This document shows positions 28,237 to 37,430 of a stretch of DNA of 64,000 bases, in pieces. Position 1 is the first letter of the stretch. Each line of letters begins with the position of its first letter. The stretch is from Rhizobium sp. NZLR1 (GTDB lineage: Bacteria; Pseudomonadota; Alphaproteobacteria; Rhizobiales; Rhizobiaceae): positions 315,501 through 379,500 of the forward strand of contig NZ_CP071632.1 in assembly GCF_017357385.1 (NCBI RefSeq), in the 5' to 3' direction. The translations under genes and the position numbers were made by a program. Below the pieces are notes generated by a model. It searched no databases. It was not told the origin of the DNA and saw only the letters and a list, made by a program, of their open reading frames with translations.

Positions 28237-28367
28237 TTAAAGCGCGTCGCGATCTTTCAGATTCGCTCCTTGCGCTTTAACTCTTTGTTTTACGCATGTC
28301 GTTGCGGCAAAAGCGCTTCGCGCTTTGCCTGGGAAAACCGCTGCACACTTTTGCGCGACATGCTTTA
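28237..28367. repeat. Composite rhizobial palindromic repeat, copy 5
   Basis: Module one: TTAAAGCGC (28237-28245) / GCGCTTTAA (28272-28280) around CGATCTTTCAGATTCGC. Then CTCTTTGTTTTACGCATGTCG, with arms GCATGTCG (28294-28301) / CGACATGC (28356-28363) enclosing a hairpin near-identical to that in copy 3. Copy 6 at 33546 is the same composite in the other orientation. It overlaps the stop codon of the broken GNAT gene. Confidence 0.8.
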
Positions 28368-29187
28368 GAAATCCGCCATCGGCGACAGCATTGCCGGAAA
28401 GTGCGGGGCCTCATCGCCGAGCCCGCGCAGCATCAGCACTGTGCCGCTTTCCACCGGCTGCGGCGTGCCCGCCCAGCCGAGCTTATCGGGACGGAAAAAC
28501 ACCTCGACGGCGGCCGAGGCAATGTCGAGCCCGCCGAGGATCGCGGCAAGCGCCGGGATCTCCGTCGCCACGACATCGAGAAGGCTGAAGCGGCCCGCCT
28601 CATGAGAAACATCGCGGCATTGATTGTCACCGAGAGCGAGGTCGAAACCGGGCTTCGCGCTTTCAGCAGCGATTGCAGCAGGGCAAGATCGTCGGCATTG
28701 CTCGGCGCAAGCAGCCGGGCGGGGCCGGCGAAAATCGAGGGGTCTGGTGCAACTCCCTCATATCGATACTGCGGTATCGCGCGAAAACCGTAGGCTTGGT
28801 AGAGCGACGGTTTGTCGGTGTAGAGGATGACGGCTTCAAAACCCTGCCGCTCGCACCAGTCGAGCGCTTTCACCGTCACGTCGCGGTAGAGCCCGCGGCC
28901 GCGCCATGGCGGCCGCACCGCACCCGATTGCAGCCCGGCGGCATGGACGATCCTGCCGTTGAGGACGAAGGGCAGCGCAAAGGCCGAGATATTGGCGGCA
29001 AGGACGCCCTCGGCATCGAACCAGCCGAACGGCATGCTGGTGGGATCGGGTCCGCCGAGCCGCTGCATTGGGCCGAGATCGATGCCGAAAATATCCTTGA
29101 GCAGGCAGACCAAGGCTGCCCAGCCGGCCGGGTCGCCGAAATAATCCTGCCGGAAGGTGAGGCCCGCGCTGTCGGGGGCTTATTCAT
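28365..29187 (-). pseudogene. GNAT acetyltransferase pseudogene (two frame disruptions)
   Basis: The ATG at 29185-29187 overlaps the dut stop (TGATG), but after MNKPP the matching frame is lost in a C5 run (29175-29179 on the plus strand shows GGGGG). The homologous sequence DSAGLTFRQDYFGD continues in another frame with no start of its own. From there to about 28610 the frame reads a normal GNAT core (FGWFDAEGVLAANISAF, RPPWRGRGLYRDVTVKAL, YTDKPSLYQAYGFRAIPQY). After INAAMFLM it shifts again into EAGRFSLLDVVATEIPALAAIL, with about 25-30 residues expected between these blocks missing. This fits an internal deletion. Confidence 0.8.
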
Positions 29188-29657
29188 CACACGCCGGTAG
29201 AGCCGAAGCCGCCGGCGCCGCGCATTGTCTCGCTTGCCGCGGCACTCTCGGCGACCCGCGCCTGGGTCACCGGCGCGATCACCATCTGGGCGATGCGCAT
29301 GCCGCGCTCGATAATGAACGGTTCGTCGCCGAGATTGGCGAGCAGCACTTTCACCTCGCCGCGATAGTCACTGTCGACGGTGCCCGGCGAATTCAGGCAG
29401 GTGATGCCGTGTTTGAAGGCAAGGCCGGAGCGCGGCCGCACCTGGCCCTCGAACCCCTCGGGGATCTCGAAGATGAAACCGGTTGGCACCAGCGCCCGTT
29501 TGCCGGGCAGCAGCGTCAGTGGTGCTGCCGCGTCGACGGCGGCGCGCAGGTCCATGCCGGCCGCCCCCTTGCTTTCATAGGCGGGCAGGTCGAGGCCTTC
29601 GCCGTTGGCCAGGCGGATGAGGTTCAGCGTCGGTCTCACATCGTGATGAATGGTCAT
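29187..29657 (-). CDS. dut: dUTP diphosphatase
   Basis: Dut hydrolyses dUTP to dUMP and PPi, supplying thymidylate synthesis and keeping uracil out of DNA. The 156-residue protein contains the trimeric-dUTPase motifs: AGMDLRAA (I), PRSGLA (II), [11 protein letters not shown] (III), [10 protein letters not shown] (IV) and the C-terminal arm [10 protein letters not shown] (V). It is complete. It is the upstream partner of the GNAT pseudogene and is divergent from prfC. Confidence 0.97.
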   Translation of the reverse strand: MTIHHDVRPTLNLIRLANGEGLDLPAYESKGAAGMDLRAAVDAAAPLTLLPGKRALVPTGFIFEIPEGFEGQVRPRSGLAFKHGITCLNSPGTVDSDYRGEVKVLLANLGDEPFIIERGMRIAQMVIAPVTQARVAESAAASETMRGAGGFGSTGV

Positions 29658-29747
29658 GGCCCATTACTTTGCGCCCGGAGCGCCGAGGTCAATTGCAAAG
29701 CCGGGCTTTAATCGTTAGATACGCGGCAATTCCACAGGATTCACAGT

Positions 29748-31331
29748 ATGGCCGAAAGTCTCGCCGAGGCGGTTTCCCGCCGCCGCACATTCGCTATTAT
29801 CGCCCACCCGGACGCGGGCAAGACGACGCTCACCGAAAAGCTGCTGCTGTTCGGCGGCGCCATTCAGCTTGCCGGGGAAGTCAAGGCGAAGAAGGATCGC
29901 ATACAGACGCGCTCCGACTGGATGAAGATCGAGCGCGAACGCGGCATCTCCGTCGTCACCTCGGTGATGACCTTTGAATATAACGACAATGTCTTCAACA
30001 TCCTCGACACACCGGGCCACGAGGATTTCGCCGACGACACCTATCGCACGCTGACCGCCGTCGATGCCGCCGTGATGGTCATCGATGCCGCCAAGGGCAT
30101 CGAGCCGCGCACGCTGAAGCTCTTCGAAGTCTGCCGCATGCGCGATATCCCGATCATCACCTTCATCAACAAGATGGACCGCGAAAGCCGCGATCCCTTC
30201 GAGATCCTCGACGAGGTGGAAGAGAAGCTGGCGCTGGATACGGCGCCGATCACCTGGCCGATCGGCCGCTCGAAGACCTTCTGCGGCTCCTACAATATTG
30301 CTGCCAACACGGTGCGCGGCTCGGATACCGAAATCGAGGGAACGCCGGTCAACGGCCCGCAGAGCGTTGCCGGCCGGCTGCCGGAAAACGAGCGCCAGGT
30401 CTTCGTCGAGGAGACGGAACTGGCGATCGAGGCCTGCCGCCCATTCGACCGCCAATCCTTCCTGGAAGGCCATATGACGCCGGTTTTCTTCGGCTCGGCG
30501 CTGCGCAATTACGGCGTTCGCGACCTGATCGACGCGCTCGGCGATTTTGCGCCGCCGCCACGCGACCAGGTCGCCGATACCAGGACGGTGCACGCGACCG
30601 ACGACAAGATGACGGCCTTCGTCTTCAAGATCCAGGCCAACATGGATCCCAACCACCGCGACCGCATCGCCTTTGCCCGCATCTGCTCCGGCAAGCTCGA
30701 GCGCGGCATGAAGGCAAGGCTTGCCCGCACCGGCAAGCAGCTCGGCCTGACGGCGCCACAATTCTTCTTTGCCTCGCAGCGCCAGCTCGCCGACACCGCC
30801 TATGCCGGCGATGTCGTCGGCATTCCCAACCACGGGACGCTCCGCATCGGCGATACGCTGACCGAAGGCGAATCGCTGGTCTTCCAGGGCGTGCCGAACT
30901 TCTCGCCTGAAATCCTGCGCCGCGTGCGCCTGGAAGACGCGATGAAGGCGAAGAAGCTCAAGGAAGCCCTGCAGCAGATGGCCGAAGAAGGCGTCGTCCA
31001 GCTGTTTTCGCCGGAAGACGGTTCACCGGCGATCGTCGGCGTCGTCGGCGCCCTGCAGCTCGACGTCTTGAAGGAGCGGCTGATGGCCGAATACGGCCTG
31101 CCGGTCTCCTTCGAAACGTCGCGTTTCTCGGTCTGCCGCTGGATCTCGGCCGATCAGCCGGCCGATCTCGAAAAATTCCTCACCGTCAAACGCGGCGATA
31201 TCGCCCGTGATCTCGACGGCGATCCGGTCTTCCTCGCCCAGGACGGTTTCTCGTTGCGCTACGAGTCGGAACGCCATCCGGCCATCAAGATGGTCGCCAT
31301 CAAGGAGTATCACGCCGCCAAGGCGGCGTGA
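29748..31331 (+). CDS. prfC: Peptide chain release factor 3
   Basis: RF3 is a GTPase that removes RF1/RF2 from the ribosome after termination. The 527-residue protein has the G1 motif AHPDAGKTT (about residues 18-26), switch region RGISVVTSVMTF, G3 DTPGHEDF, G4 INKMDRE, and the RF3-specific C-terminal region (FETSRFSVCRWISADQP). It is complete, and no neighbouring genes appear to belong to the same unit. Confidence 0.97.
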   Translation: MAESLAEAVSRRRTFAIIAHPDAGKTTLTEKLLLFGGAIQLAGEVKAKKDRIQTRSDWMKIERERGISVVTSVMTFEYNDNVFNILDTPGHEDFADDTYRTLTAVDAAVMVIDAAKGIEPRTLKLFEVCRMRDIPIITFINKMDRESRDPFEILDEVEEKLALDTAPITWPIGRSKTFCGSYNIAANTVRGSDTEIEGTPVNGPQSVAGRLPENERQVFVEETELAIEACRPFDRQSFLEGHMTPVFFGSALRNYGVRDLIDALGDFAPPPRDQVADTRTVHATDDKMTAFVFKIQANMDPNHRDRIAFARICSGKLERGMKARLARTGKQLGLTAPQFFFASQRQLADTAYAGDVVGIPNHGTLRIGDTLTEGESLVFQGVPNFSPEILRRVRLEDAMKAKKLKEALQQMAEEGVVQLFSPEDGSPAIVGVVGALQLDVLKERLMAEYGLPVSFETSRFSVCRWISADQPADLEKFLTVKRGDIARDLDGDPVFLAQDGFSLRYESERHPAIKMVAIKEYHAAKAA

Positions 31332-31338
31332 TACGGCT

Positions 31339-32232
31339 CTAGCCGGCAAGCCGTTCCGCCAAAAAATCGACGACGGCGCGCACCGCTGGCAGCTGGCCGC
31401 GCCGGTGCGGCATCAGGATCGTCGTCTCGATGCTGCCGGCCGTCCAGTCCGGTAGCAGCCGCACCAGCCGCATGGTCGCCAGCGCCTTCCGGCAGACCGA
31501 TGTCGGCAGGCAGGTGATGCCGAGCCCGGCCGCCGCCGCTTCCATCAGCACATAGGGTTCATCCGCCGCCATCACGGACTGCAGTGTGACCAGAGCCTTT
31601 TCGCCGCTATCGCAATAGAGCCGCCATTGATTGTCGGTCAGGCTGGTCATGATCGTGGCATGTTGCGCCAGCTCTTCCGGCCTGCTCGGTTCGCCATGGG
31701 CGCGGATATAATCCGGCGACGCGAGAATGAAGAAAGGATGGCTGGCAAGCTTGCGCTGCACCAGCGCCGAATCCGGCAGCGGCGCGCGGTGACTGCGCAG
31801 CGCGATGTCGAAGCCTTCCTGGACGATATCGACGAAGCGGTCGGTCACATGAACGGAAAGCCGGAGCTTTGGATAGCGTGCCGCCAGCGCCGGCAGATGC
31901 TCCGTCAGGGTGAACTGCGCCGTCGGCACCGAGGCGGTCAGGCGAACGCTGCCGGCCGGTTCGGCCAGATGCCGCCGCACGATGCCCTCGGCCATCTCCG
32001 CCTCGATGATCGAGGCCTGGGCGTGCTGAAAGAATTCTCGGCCGAGCTCGGTCAGCGCGAAGCTCCGTGACGTGCGCTGAATCAGCCGCACGCCAAGCCG
32101 TCCCTCCAGCTCCGCGACCCGCTTGCTGACGGTCGATTTCGGAATGCCGAGATGTCTCGCCGCGGCCGTGAAACCGCCACTGTCGACCGCCTGCACGAAG
32201 AGATGCAGGTCGTTGAGGTTGAAAAGCGCCAT
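31339..32232 (-). CDS. LysR-family transcriptional regulator
   Basis: The 297-residue product has a typical winged helix-turn-helix (LNDLHLFVQAVDSGGFTAAARHLGIPKSTVSKRV region, residues 4-40) and a LysR substrate-binding domain (GSVRLTASVPTAQFTL, FDIALRSH, GLGITCLPTSV). I choose ATG 32230-32232, with GGAAG seven bases upstream, over an ATG six bases earlier. It is divergent from a GST gene across 114 bp and probably controls it. The inducer is unknown. Confidence 0.92.
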   Translation of the reverse strand: MALFNLNDLHLFVQAVDSGGFTAAARHLGIPKSTVSKRVAELEGRLGVRLIQRTSRSFALTELGREFFQHAQASIIEAEMAEGIVRRHLAEPAGSVRLTASVPTAQFTLTEHLPALAARYPKLRLSVHVTDRFVDIVQEGFDIALRSHRAPLPDSALVQRKLASHPFFILASPDYIRAHGEPSRPEELAQHATIMTSLTDNQWRLYCDSGEKALVTLQSVMAADEPYVLMEAAAAGLGITCLPTSVCRKALATMRLVRLLPDWTAGSIETTILMPHRRGQLPAVRAVVDFLAERLAG

Positions 32233-32346
32233 GACCATCTTCCAGGATTATAGACATTGGGATGCATTTATAGCCTCTACCGCAAGATCGTCCACATCTG
32301 CACATTGATCGCGTCCAAACGGGCTCAATTCTGAAAGGAACGATTG

Positions 32347-33054
32347 ATGTCACCCATATTGTTTTACGGCGTCCCGGAAGGCTGCTCCTTCGGCTCGATC
32401 GTCGCGCTGGAATGGTCCGGCCTGCCCTACCGGCTCTGCCGCGTCGAGATGCCGGAAATGGTCTCCAGCGAGGAATACCTCAGGATCAACCCAGTCGGCG
32501 AAACGCCGTCGCTGTTGCTTGAGGATGGCAGGGTCATCAGCGAAAGCATGGCGATCCTCCAGCATATCGGCGCCCGCGCAATCGGCAGCGGTCGGGGTTT
32601 TGCGCAGGGGTCGGAGGATTTCGATCGCCTGAACCAGATGCTCGCCTTTCTCAACACCAGTTTCTTCAAGGCTTTCGGCCCGCTCTGGTATGCCTTCGAA
32701 CACCCGCTGGAGCCGCAGCAGAAGCAGGCGCTGGCGGCCTATGGCATCGCCGCGGTCGAAAAGGCCCATCATACGCTGGAACGTCTGCTTGATGGCCGCG
32801 AATGGCTTCTCGGCAACGGCCCGAGCCTGGCCGACGCCTATTTCGTCGGGATCGCCCGCTGGAACGATTTTCACAAGGTCGTCGACCGGCAGCAGTTTCC
32901 CGGCCTGCATCGCCTCTATGAGCGCATGCAGCAGCAGCCGGCCGTGCGTTTCGTCCAGGCGATCGAGCACCGGCAGGAGGTTAAAAGCAGTGGCGGTTTC
33001 CTCGGCGAGGTCGATCTGACCGAAGCGCTCGGCCTGTTGAAGCAGGCGGCCTGA
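32347..33054 (+). CDS. Glutathione S-transferase family protein
   Basis: The 235-residue protein has an N-terminal thioredoxin-like domain (ILFYGVPEGCSFGSIVALEW, INPVGETPSLLLEDG, ISESMAILQHIG) and an alpha-helical C-terminal domain (WLLGNGPSLADAYFVGIARW). The Cys/Ser near residue 13 of a CSFG motif could be the glutathione-interacting residue. Its neighbour is a divergent LysR gene, so induction by a toxic or aromatic compound is a fair guess. ATG at 32347 has AAGGA ten bases upstream. Confidence 0.9.
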   Translation: MSPILFYGVPEGCSFGSIVALEWSGLPYRLCRVEMPEMVSSEEYLRINPVGETPSLLLEDGRVISESMAILQHIGARAIGSGRGFAQGSEDFDRLNQMLAFLNTSFFKAFGPLWYAFEHPLEPQQKQALAAYGIAAVEKAHHTLERLLDGREWLLGNGPSLADAYFVGIARWNDFHKVVDRQQFPGLHRLYERMQQQPAVRFVQAIEHRQEVKSSGGFLGEVDLTEALGLLKQAA

Positions 33055-33110
33055 ACCCGGTGGCCATCGCATCTCAGGGTGCGATGGCCGCTGCCCGAAT
33101 AGTCTGCAGC

Positions 33111-33530
33111 CTAAACGTCCTTGCCGCGTTGGTCCTCGCGATCGGATCGTGGCAGCGGCTCGATATTCTCCACCCAGGGCAGGGCCGACCGGCACCATAT
33201 CTGTTTCCTCGGTTTGAGGTCTCGCCGCTGATCGATGCCGCCGACGCGGATGCCGATCGCGCCGCCGTCGCCATCGGTGCGATAGAGCGGCGAGCCGCAA
33301 TTCGGGCAGAAGAATTGACGGCTGAGGCGGCCGCTGTCGCCATATTTGCTGTAGCTGCGCGGTTCACCTGCTATGAGCGCGAAGCTTTGCGGCCGCGCCG
33401 GTGCGGTGATGCGATAGGCGGAGCCCGTCAGCCGCTGGCAATCGGTGCAATGGCAGATCGAGACCCGCTCCGGGTCGATTTCCGCCTGATAGCGGATCGC
33501 CCCGCAATGACAGCCTCCGGTGATATGCAT
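33111..33530 (-). CDS. GFA-family (glutathione-dependent formaldehyde-activating enzyme-like) protein
   Basis: The 139-residue protein has the zinc-binding pattern of the GFA fold: GGCHCGAIRY near the start, ICHCTDCQRLTGSAY, and FFCPNCGSPLY. The paired CxC and CxxC motifs bind zinc. Members bind or activate S-hydroxymethylglutathione, but many have unknown roles. It is convergent with the GST gene and carries AGGA eight bases before its ATG. Confidence 0.9.
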   Translation of the reverse strand: MHITGGCHCGAIRYQAEIDPERVSICHCTDCQRLTGSAYRITAPARPQSFALIAGEPRSYSKYGDSGRLSRQFFCPNCGSPLYRTDGDGGAIGIRVGGIDQRRDLKPRKQIWCRSALPWVENIEPLPRSDREDQRGKDV

Positions 33531-33545
33531 CGGCAAGTCCTCAAA

Positions 33546-33647
33546 GCATGTCGCAAAAGTGTACCGCGGTTTTGCGACGAAGACATGCGGAAAAACAAAG
33601 ACCTGAAGCGTGGGCCAAGCGAATCTGAATGATCGCGCCACGCTTTA
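33546..33647. repeat. Composite rhizobial palindromic repeat, copy 6
   Basis: Arms GCATGTC (33546-33552) / GACATGC (33582-33588), then AAAAACAAAGACC, then AAGCGTGG (33606-33613) / CCACGCTT (33638-33645) around AAGCGAATCTGAATGATCGC. This mirrors copy 5 in reverse orientation. It runs into the stop codon of the S10 peptidase gene. Confidence 0.8.
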
Positions 33648-35177
33648 GTCTGCCGGCTGCGCGGCCGGGCGTGTGGCGTAGAAGGCCTTGGCATCCGCCG
33701 TGAAGGCGGCCCGCTGATCGGCATTCGTGTAGAACATATGCCCGCCGCGATAAAGTTTCAGCCCGACGCGGCCGTCGGTGAGCGAGGGCGGCAGGTGGTC
33801 GACCACATAGCGGCTGACGCCGTAAGGCGTCACCAGATCGCTGTAGCCATGCGCGATCAACAGGTGGAAGGCCGGGTTTGAGGCGAGCAGCTGCCGGATG
33901 TCGTCGGTGGCACTCGCCTGGAGGCGCGATCCGCCGCCGCGCCCGCCGCCCCATTCCCAGCGCCGGCTGATATCACTGTCGAGCAGCGAATAGGTCATCT
34001 CTGTTTTGAAGCCGAGGGCGTTGCGGGCGTAGTCGGCAAAGGCGCCGCCATAGGCGCGGGTGAAGCCGTCGAGGATGGCGTCGTCGCCCCGGTCGTAATC
34101 CGATTCCGGATAGGGATCGGGGGTGGCAAAGGCGGCGTCGTAGGGGCTTGTCACCGTGCCGCGGCCCGAATCCGAGTGTTTGACGAAGGAATTGCCGAGG
34201 AAGCCGCGGTTGCGAGTGACGATATCCTCGGGGATGCCCGTCAGCCCTGCGATCCTGCGATAGAAGGCGGCCGCCTCGGCGCCTGTCGGCGGCGGACCGG
34301 CGAGCGTCGTCAGATAGTCGCCCAGCGCGAAGGTTTCGGCCTCGCGCTGCTTCTCTTCGTCAAAGGCGTTGTGCCGGTCGAGTTCGGCTGCCGCCAGCGA
34401 CGGCAGCTCAAGTGCTGCGCCGAGCGCGAACTGGTCGGCATTGAACATCAACTGTCCCTCAAGCAATGGCGAAAGCATCACCGCGCCGGCGACGATGATG
34501 CCCTGGCTTTCCTGCAGCGTCGAAGCGACCTTGGCTGCGCGGAAGCCGCCGTAACTTTCGCCGAGAAGATATTTTGGCGAATTGGAACGGTTGTTGTGCG
34601 CGGCATAGAGCGCGATCGCCTTGGCAATGCTCTGGGCGTCTGAGTTGACATTGTAATAGTTGGAGGCGTCGTCGATCTTTGCGGTCCGGCTCCAGCCGGT
34701 GCCGATCGGGTCGATCAGCACGAGATCGGTGAAATCCAGCCAGCTTTGCGGGTTGTCGACCAGTTTCGCATGGGCGCCGTCACGGGCCTGAGGCCCGAAG
34801 TCGAGCACCTCAGGCCCGACCAGCCCGAGATGCAGGAAGGCGGACGCCGCACCCGGCCCGCCGTTGAAGGCAAAGGTCAGCGGCCGGTCCGGCCCTCCGT
34901 CTTTCGCGACATAGGCGGTGTAGAAGATCGCGCCGGTCTGCGCGCCGTCCTGGCCGAAGAGATCCAGCGTGCCGGCGGTTGCAGTATAGGCAATCTTTCG
35001 GCCGCCGATCGTCAGTTCGTGCTCGGTGACGGAATCGGCCGGCAGCAGCTTCAGCACGCCGTCGCGCGCACCGCTCTCGACATTCGCCCGGCCTTCGCCG
35101 TTTTCCTGCGCGGGGGAAAGGCCAGGAGCCAGCGACGTCGCAAGCGCGGCAAGCAGAAACAGAGTTCGTAGGCGCAA
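33645..35177 (-). CDS. S10-family serine carboxypeptidase-like protein, exported
   Basis: The 510-residue protein has a signal peptide (MRLRTLFLLAALATSLAPG, cleavage near PAQE) and the S10 alpha/beta-hydrolase triad: Ser in GESYGGFR, Asp in GYSDLVTPY, and His in GGHMFYTN near the C-terminus. The oxyanion region FNGGPGAASAFLHLG and LIDPIGTGWSR are also typical. It is likely a periplasmic or outer-surface peptidase acting from peptide C-termini. It has no operon partner; its stop codon lies at the edge of a repeat. Confidence 0.92.
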   Translation of the reverse strand: MRLRTLFLLAALATSLAPGLSPAQENGEGRANVESGARDGVLKLLPADSVTEHELTIGGRKIAYTATAGTLDLFGQDGAQTGAIFYTAYVAKDGGPDRPLTFAFNGGPGAASAFLHLGLVGPEVLDFGPQARDGAHAKLVDNPQSWLDFTDLVLIDPIGTGWSRTAKIDDASNYYNVNSDAQSIAKAIALYAAHNNRSNSPKYLLGESYGGFRAAKVASTLQESQGIIVAGAVMLSPLLEGQLMFNADQFALGAALELPSLAAAELDRHNAFDEEKQREAETFALGDYLTTLAGPPPTGAEAAAFYRRIAGLTGIPEDIVTRNRGFLGNSFVKHSDSGRGTVTSPYDAAFATPDPYPESDYDRGDDAILDGFTRAYGGAFADYARNALGFKTEMTYSLLDSDISRRWEWGGGRGGGSRLQASATDDIRQLLASNPAFHLLIAHGYSDLVTPYGVSRYVVDHLPPSLTDGRVGLKLYRGGHMFYTNADQRAAFTADAKAFYATRPAAQPAD

Positions 35178-35277
35178 GATGTCTTCTCCGGCGGTGGATA
35201 ATGCGGGCTGAGATAGCGTAGCATCCGCCGCCGGCGACCGGCATCAAGAGATGGTGATGGGCCGGTGAGGGCTCAGC

Positions 35278-35329
35278 TAGAGCATGATGCCGAAAAGTGT
35301 GAGCGGTTTTCGGACGACATCATGCTCTA
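35278..35329. repeat. Rhizobial palindromic repeat, copy 7
   Basis: Outer arms TAGAGCATGATG (35278-35289) / CATCATGCTCTA (35318-35329), inner CCGAAAA/TTTTCGG, central GTGTGAGCGG as in copy 2. It is followed directly by a second, different palindrome at 35341. Confidence 0.85.
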
Positions 35330-35340
35330 ACTCTTTAATT

Positions 35341-35392
35341 TAGAACAGGATTCAGATTTTAGGCCGACCGGGCCTAAAATCATCCTGTTCTA
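35341..35392. repeat. Nested palindrome overlapping the 3' end of the MFS gene, copy 8
   Basis: Outer arms TAGAACAGGAT (35341-35351) / ATCCTGTTCTA (35382-35392) and inner arms GATTTTAGGCC (35355-35365) / GGCCTAAAATC (35371-35381) with a five-base loop. The MFS stop codon (35380-35382) and its last few codons lie inside the element. Confidence 0.85.
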
Positions 35393-36678
35393 GCCTTCTC
35401 CACCGCATGGACGTTGATCTCGACCGACCGGCCGGCCTTCCAGCCGTTGATCGCGGCTCCGAGCCCGAGCGCGACGAAGAGGGCCGCACACCAGGAAAAG
35501 CTGCCGGTCCAGTCGCGGATGAGCCCGACGATAAGCGGGCCGATGGCGGCAAGCAGGTAACCGACGCATTGCGCCATGCCGGAAAGATGGGCGGCGACAT
35601 CGGGATCGCGCGAGCGCAGCACGATCGTCGTCATCGCCGCCGCGATCAGCCCGCCTTGGCCGATGCCCTGCAGCACCGCCCACAGCCAGACGGTCGACAG
35701 CGGCGCAAACAGCAGGCCGAGCAGGGCGGTGACGGCGACACCGCAAAGGCTCGCATTGATCAGCCGCTGGTCTTTGCCGCGCACGGCGATATGCGGGACG
35801 ATGAGGCAGGATGTTGCCTGCACCATTACCGACAGCGAGACGATCGCCCCGGCGGTGACGCCGTCGAGGCCGCGTTCGCGCAGGATCGGAACCAGCCAGC
35901 CGAAGACGCAATAGGCAAGCGCCGATTGCAGTCCCATGAACAGCGTCACCTGCCAGGCGAGCCGGTCGCGCCAGAGGCCCTCGACGCGGAAACCGTTTCG
36001 CCTGGCCTGCCTGCCGCTGCGCAGAACCTGCGGCAGCCAGAGCAGGCTGACGATCAAGGCGGGTAGGGCCCAGGCGGCTAGTGCGCCCGCAAGAGAGCCG
36101 CCGAGCGCGTGTTCGATTGGCAGTGTCAGCCCGGCCGCACTGGCCGCACCGGCGCAGAGCGCCATCGTGTAGAAGCCGGTCATCAGCGCGGCGCGCCCGG
36201 CGAAATCCCGTTTCACCAGCCCCGGCAACAGCACGTTGCCGACGGCAATGCAGGCGCCGGCCAGCGCAGTGCCGATGAACAGCAGCGGCACCGAGGAAAA
36301 CCCGCGCAATGCAGTGCCGAGGGCCAGAAGCAGGATAACGCCGAGCAGCGTGCGTTCCGTGCCGAGGCGCTGGGCAAGACGCGGCGCCAGCGGCGAAAAG
36401 GCGCCGAGACAGACGACCGGAAGCGTCGTCAGCAGGCTGGCGCCAAGCGCGCTGAGGCCAAGCTCCGCGCGGATTTCCGGCAGCAGCGCCGAGGCGCTCG
36501 AAAAGACCGGGCGCAGGTTGAAGGCGATCAGCACCAGGCTGGCGCCGAGCAGGAAGCGACCTGCGGCGCCGCGCACCGGTGTTGCCTGTGGCGGTGGCAG
36601 GCTGCCGGCCTCGGCGTCGATCAACAATTCGTCGGTCGCGTCAAGCGCGGTGATGGCATCGGTGGACGGTGTGGTCAT
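35380..36678 (-). CDS. MFS transporter, CynX/NimT family
   Basis: The 432-residue protein has about twelve hydrophobic segments and the CynX-type features LIAFNLRPVFSSASALLPEI, APRLAQRLGTERTLL and YCVFGWLVPILRERGLD. The family includes cyanate and 2-nitroimidazole exporters, and the substrate here is unknown. Its start overlaps the end of the GntR gene (TCATGA at 36675-36680), so both come from one transcript that starts at the 47-bp palindrome. The last residues are supplied by a palindromic repeat. Confidence 0.9.
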   Translation of the reverse strand: MTTPSTDAITALDATDELLIDAEAGSLPPPQATPVRGAAGRFLLGASLVLIAFNLRPVFSSASALLPEIRAELGLSALGASLLTTLPVVCLGAFSPLAPRLAQRLGTERTLLGVILLLALGTALRGFSSVPLLFIGTALAGACIAVGNVLLPGLVKRDFAGRAALMTGFYTMALCAGAASAAGLTLPIEHALGGSLAGALAAWALPALIVSLLWLPQVLRSGRQARRNGFRVEGLWRDRLAWQVTLFMGLQSALAYCVFGWLVPILRERGLDGVTAGAIVSLSVMVQATSCLIVPHIAVRGKDQRLINASLCGVAVTALLGLLFAPLSTVWLWAVLQGIGQGGLIAAAMTTIVLRSRDPDVAAHLSGMAQCVGYLLAAIGPLIVGLIRDWTGSFSWCAALFVALGLGAAINGWKAGRSVEINVHAVEKARTG

Positions 36679-37364
36679 GACAGGATCATCCGGTCGAGGG
36701 CGGCAAGAACCGGCGCCATGAAGCGGCGCACCGCCGCGTCCGCTTTGTCGGGATCGCCGGTTTCGATGGCGTCGACGATATCGGCATGCGCTTGCATATC
36801 CGGTTCGGGAATATCCCTGCCGAGTGTGGCGGCGATGGTATCGGCGATCGAGGCCGAGAAGAAATCGTAGATCTCGATCATCGCCCGGTTGCCGGAAGCG
36901 GCGATGACGGCCTTGTGGAAGGCAAGGTCGCGCTCGATGAAGGCGGCCTGGTTGCCGCCGTCGTAATTGCCGCGTTCGGCAAGCAGCCGGCGAAGCTCGG
37001 TAACCGTCTCCGGTCTTTTGCGCACCGCCGTCAGCCGGGCGGCTTCGACGTCGAGCGCCAAGCGCGCCTCGAACTGGTCGCGCAGGCTGGCGCGCCGCGC
37101 CATCGTCAACGGCCGGCCGGCATCGCTGGTCGCGCGCACATAGGTTCCCGAACCCTGGCGGGTTTCGAGATAGCCTTGGGAGACCAGCACCCGCACCGCC
37201 TCGCGCACCGTGCCGCGGCTGACCGACAGCATGGCCGACAGCGAGGCTTCGTTGGGTAATTTCTCGCCGACCGCCCAGCGCTTGCCGAGAATGTCGCTGC
37301 GGATCGCCTCGACAGCGTCATCGGCGAGATTGGTCCTGCTGATTGCGTGCATCCCACTACTCAT
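36675..37364 (-). CDS. FadR-subfamily GntR transcriptional regulator
   Basis: The 229-residue protein has a GntR winged helix-turn-helix (LGKRWAVGEKLPNEASLSAML, VSRGTVREAVRVLVSQGYL, QGSGTYV) and an FCD all-helical ligand domain (RDLAFHKAVIAASGN, HADIVDAIETGD) with the Asp/His metal ligands typical of that domain. It is co-transcribed with the MFS gene. The first codons, ATG AGT AGT GGG, lie inside a perfect 47-bp palindrome, and a second ATG at 37352 is also possible. Confidence 0.92.
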   Translation of the reverse strand: MSSGMHAISRTNLADDAVEAIRSDILGKRWAVGEKLPNEASLSAMLSVSRGTVREAVRVLVSQGYLETRQGSGTYVRATSDAGRPLTMARRASLRDQFEARLALDVEAARLTAVRKRPETVTELRRLLAERGNYDGGNQAAFIERDLAFHKAVIAASGNRAMIEIYDFFSASIADTIAATLGRDIPEPDMQAHADIVDAIETGDPDKADAAVRRFMAPVLAALDRMILS

Positions 37365-37397
37365 AAAGTCATCAGATGACTTTATGAGTAGTGGGAT
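37351..37397. promoter_or_regulatory. Perfect 47-bp palindrome over the GntR start codon, probable operator
   Basis: Two 23-bp arms (37351-37373 and 37375-37397) are exact reverse complements around a single A at 37374. The core AAGTCATCAGATGACTT has the size and symmetry of a FadR/GntR operator. It covers the start codon of the regulator, so binding would shut off the regulator-MFS operon. As RNA it would form a long hairpin hiding the start codon. Confidence 0.75.
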
Positions 37398-37430
37398 TTC
37401 GATTATCCGTCAACGGTCTCAAATCAGGGC

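Noticed and set aside
28433..29113. Complete GNAT protein in a single frame
   Set aside because: The C-terminal part of that frame is Arg/Ser-rich shadow sequence; the true C-terminus continues in another frame, so it is broken.
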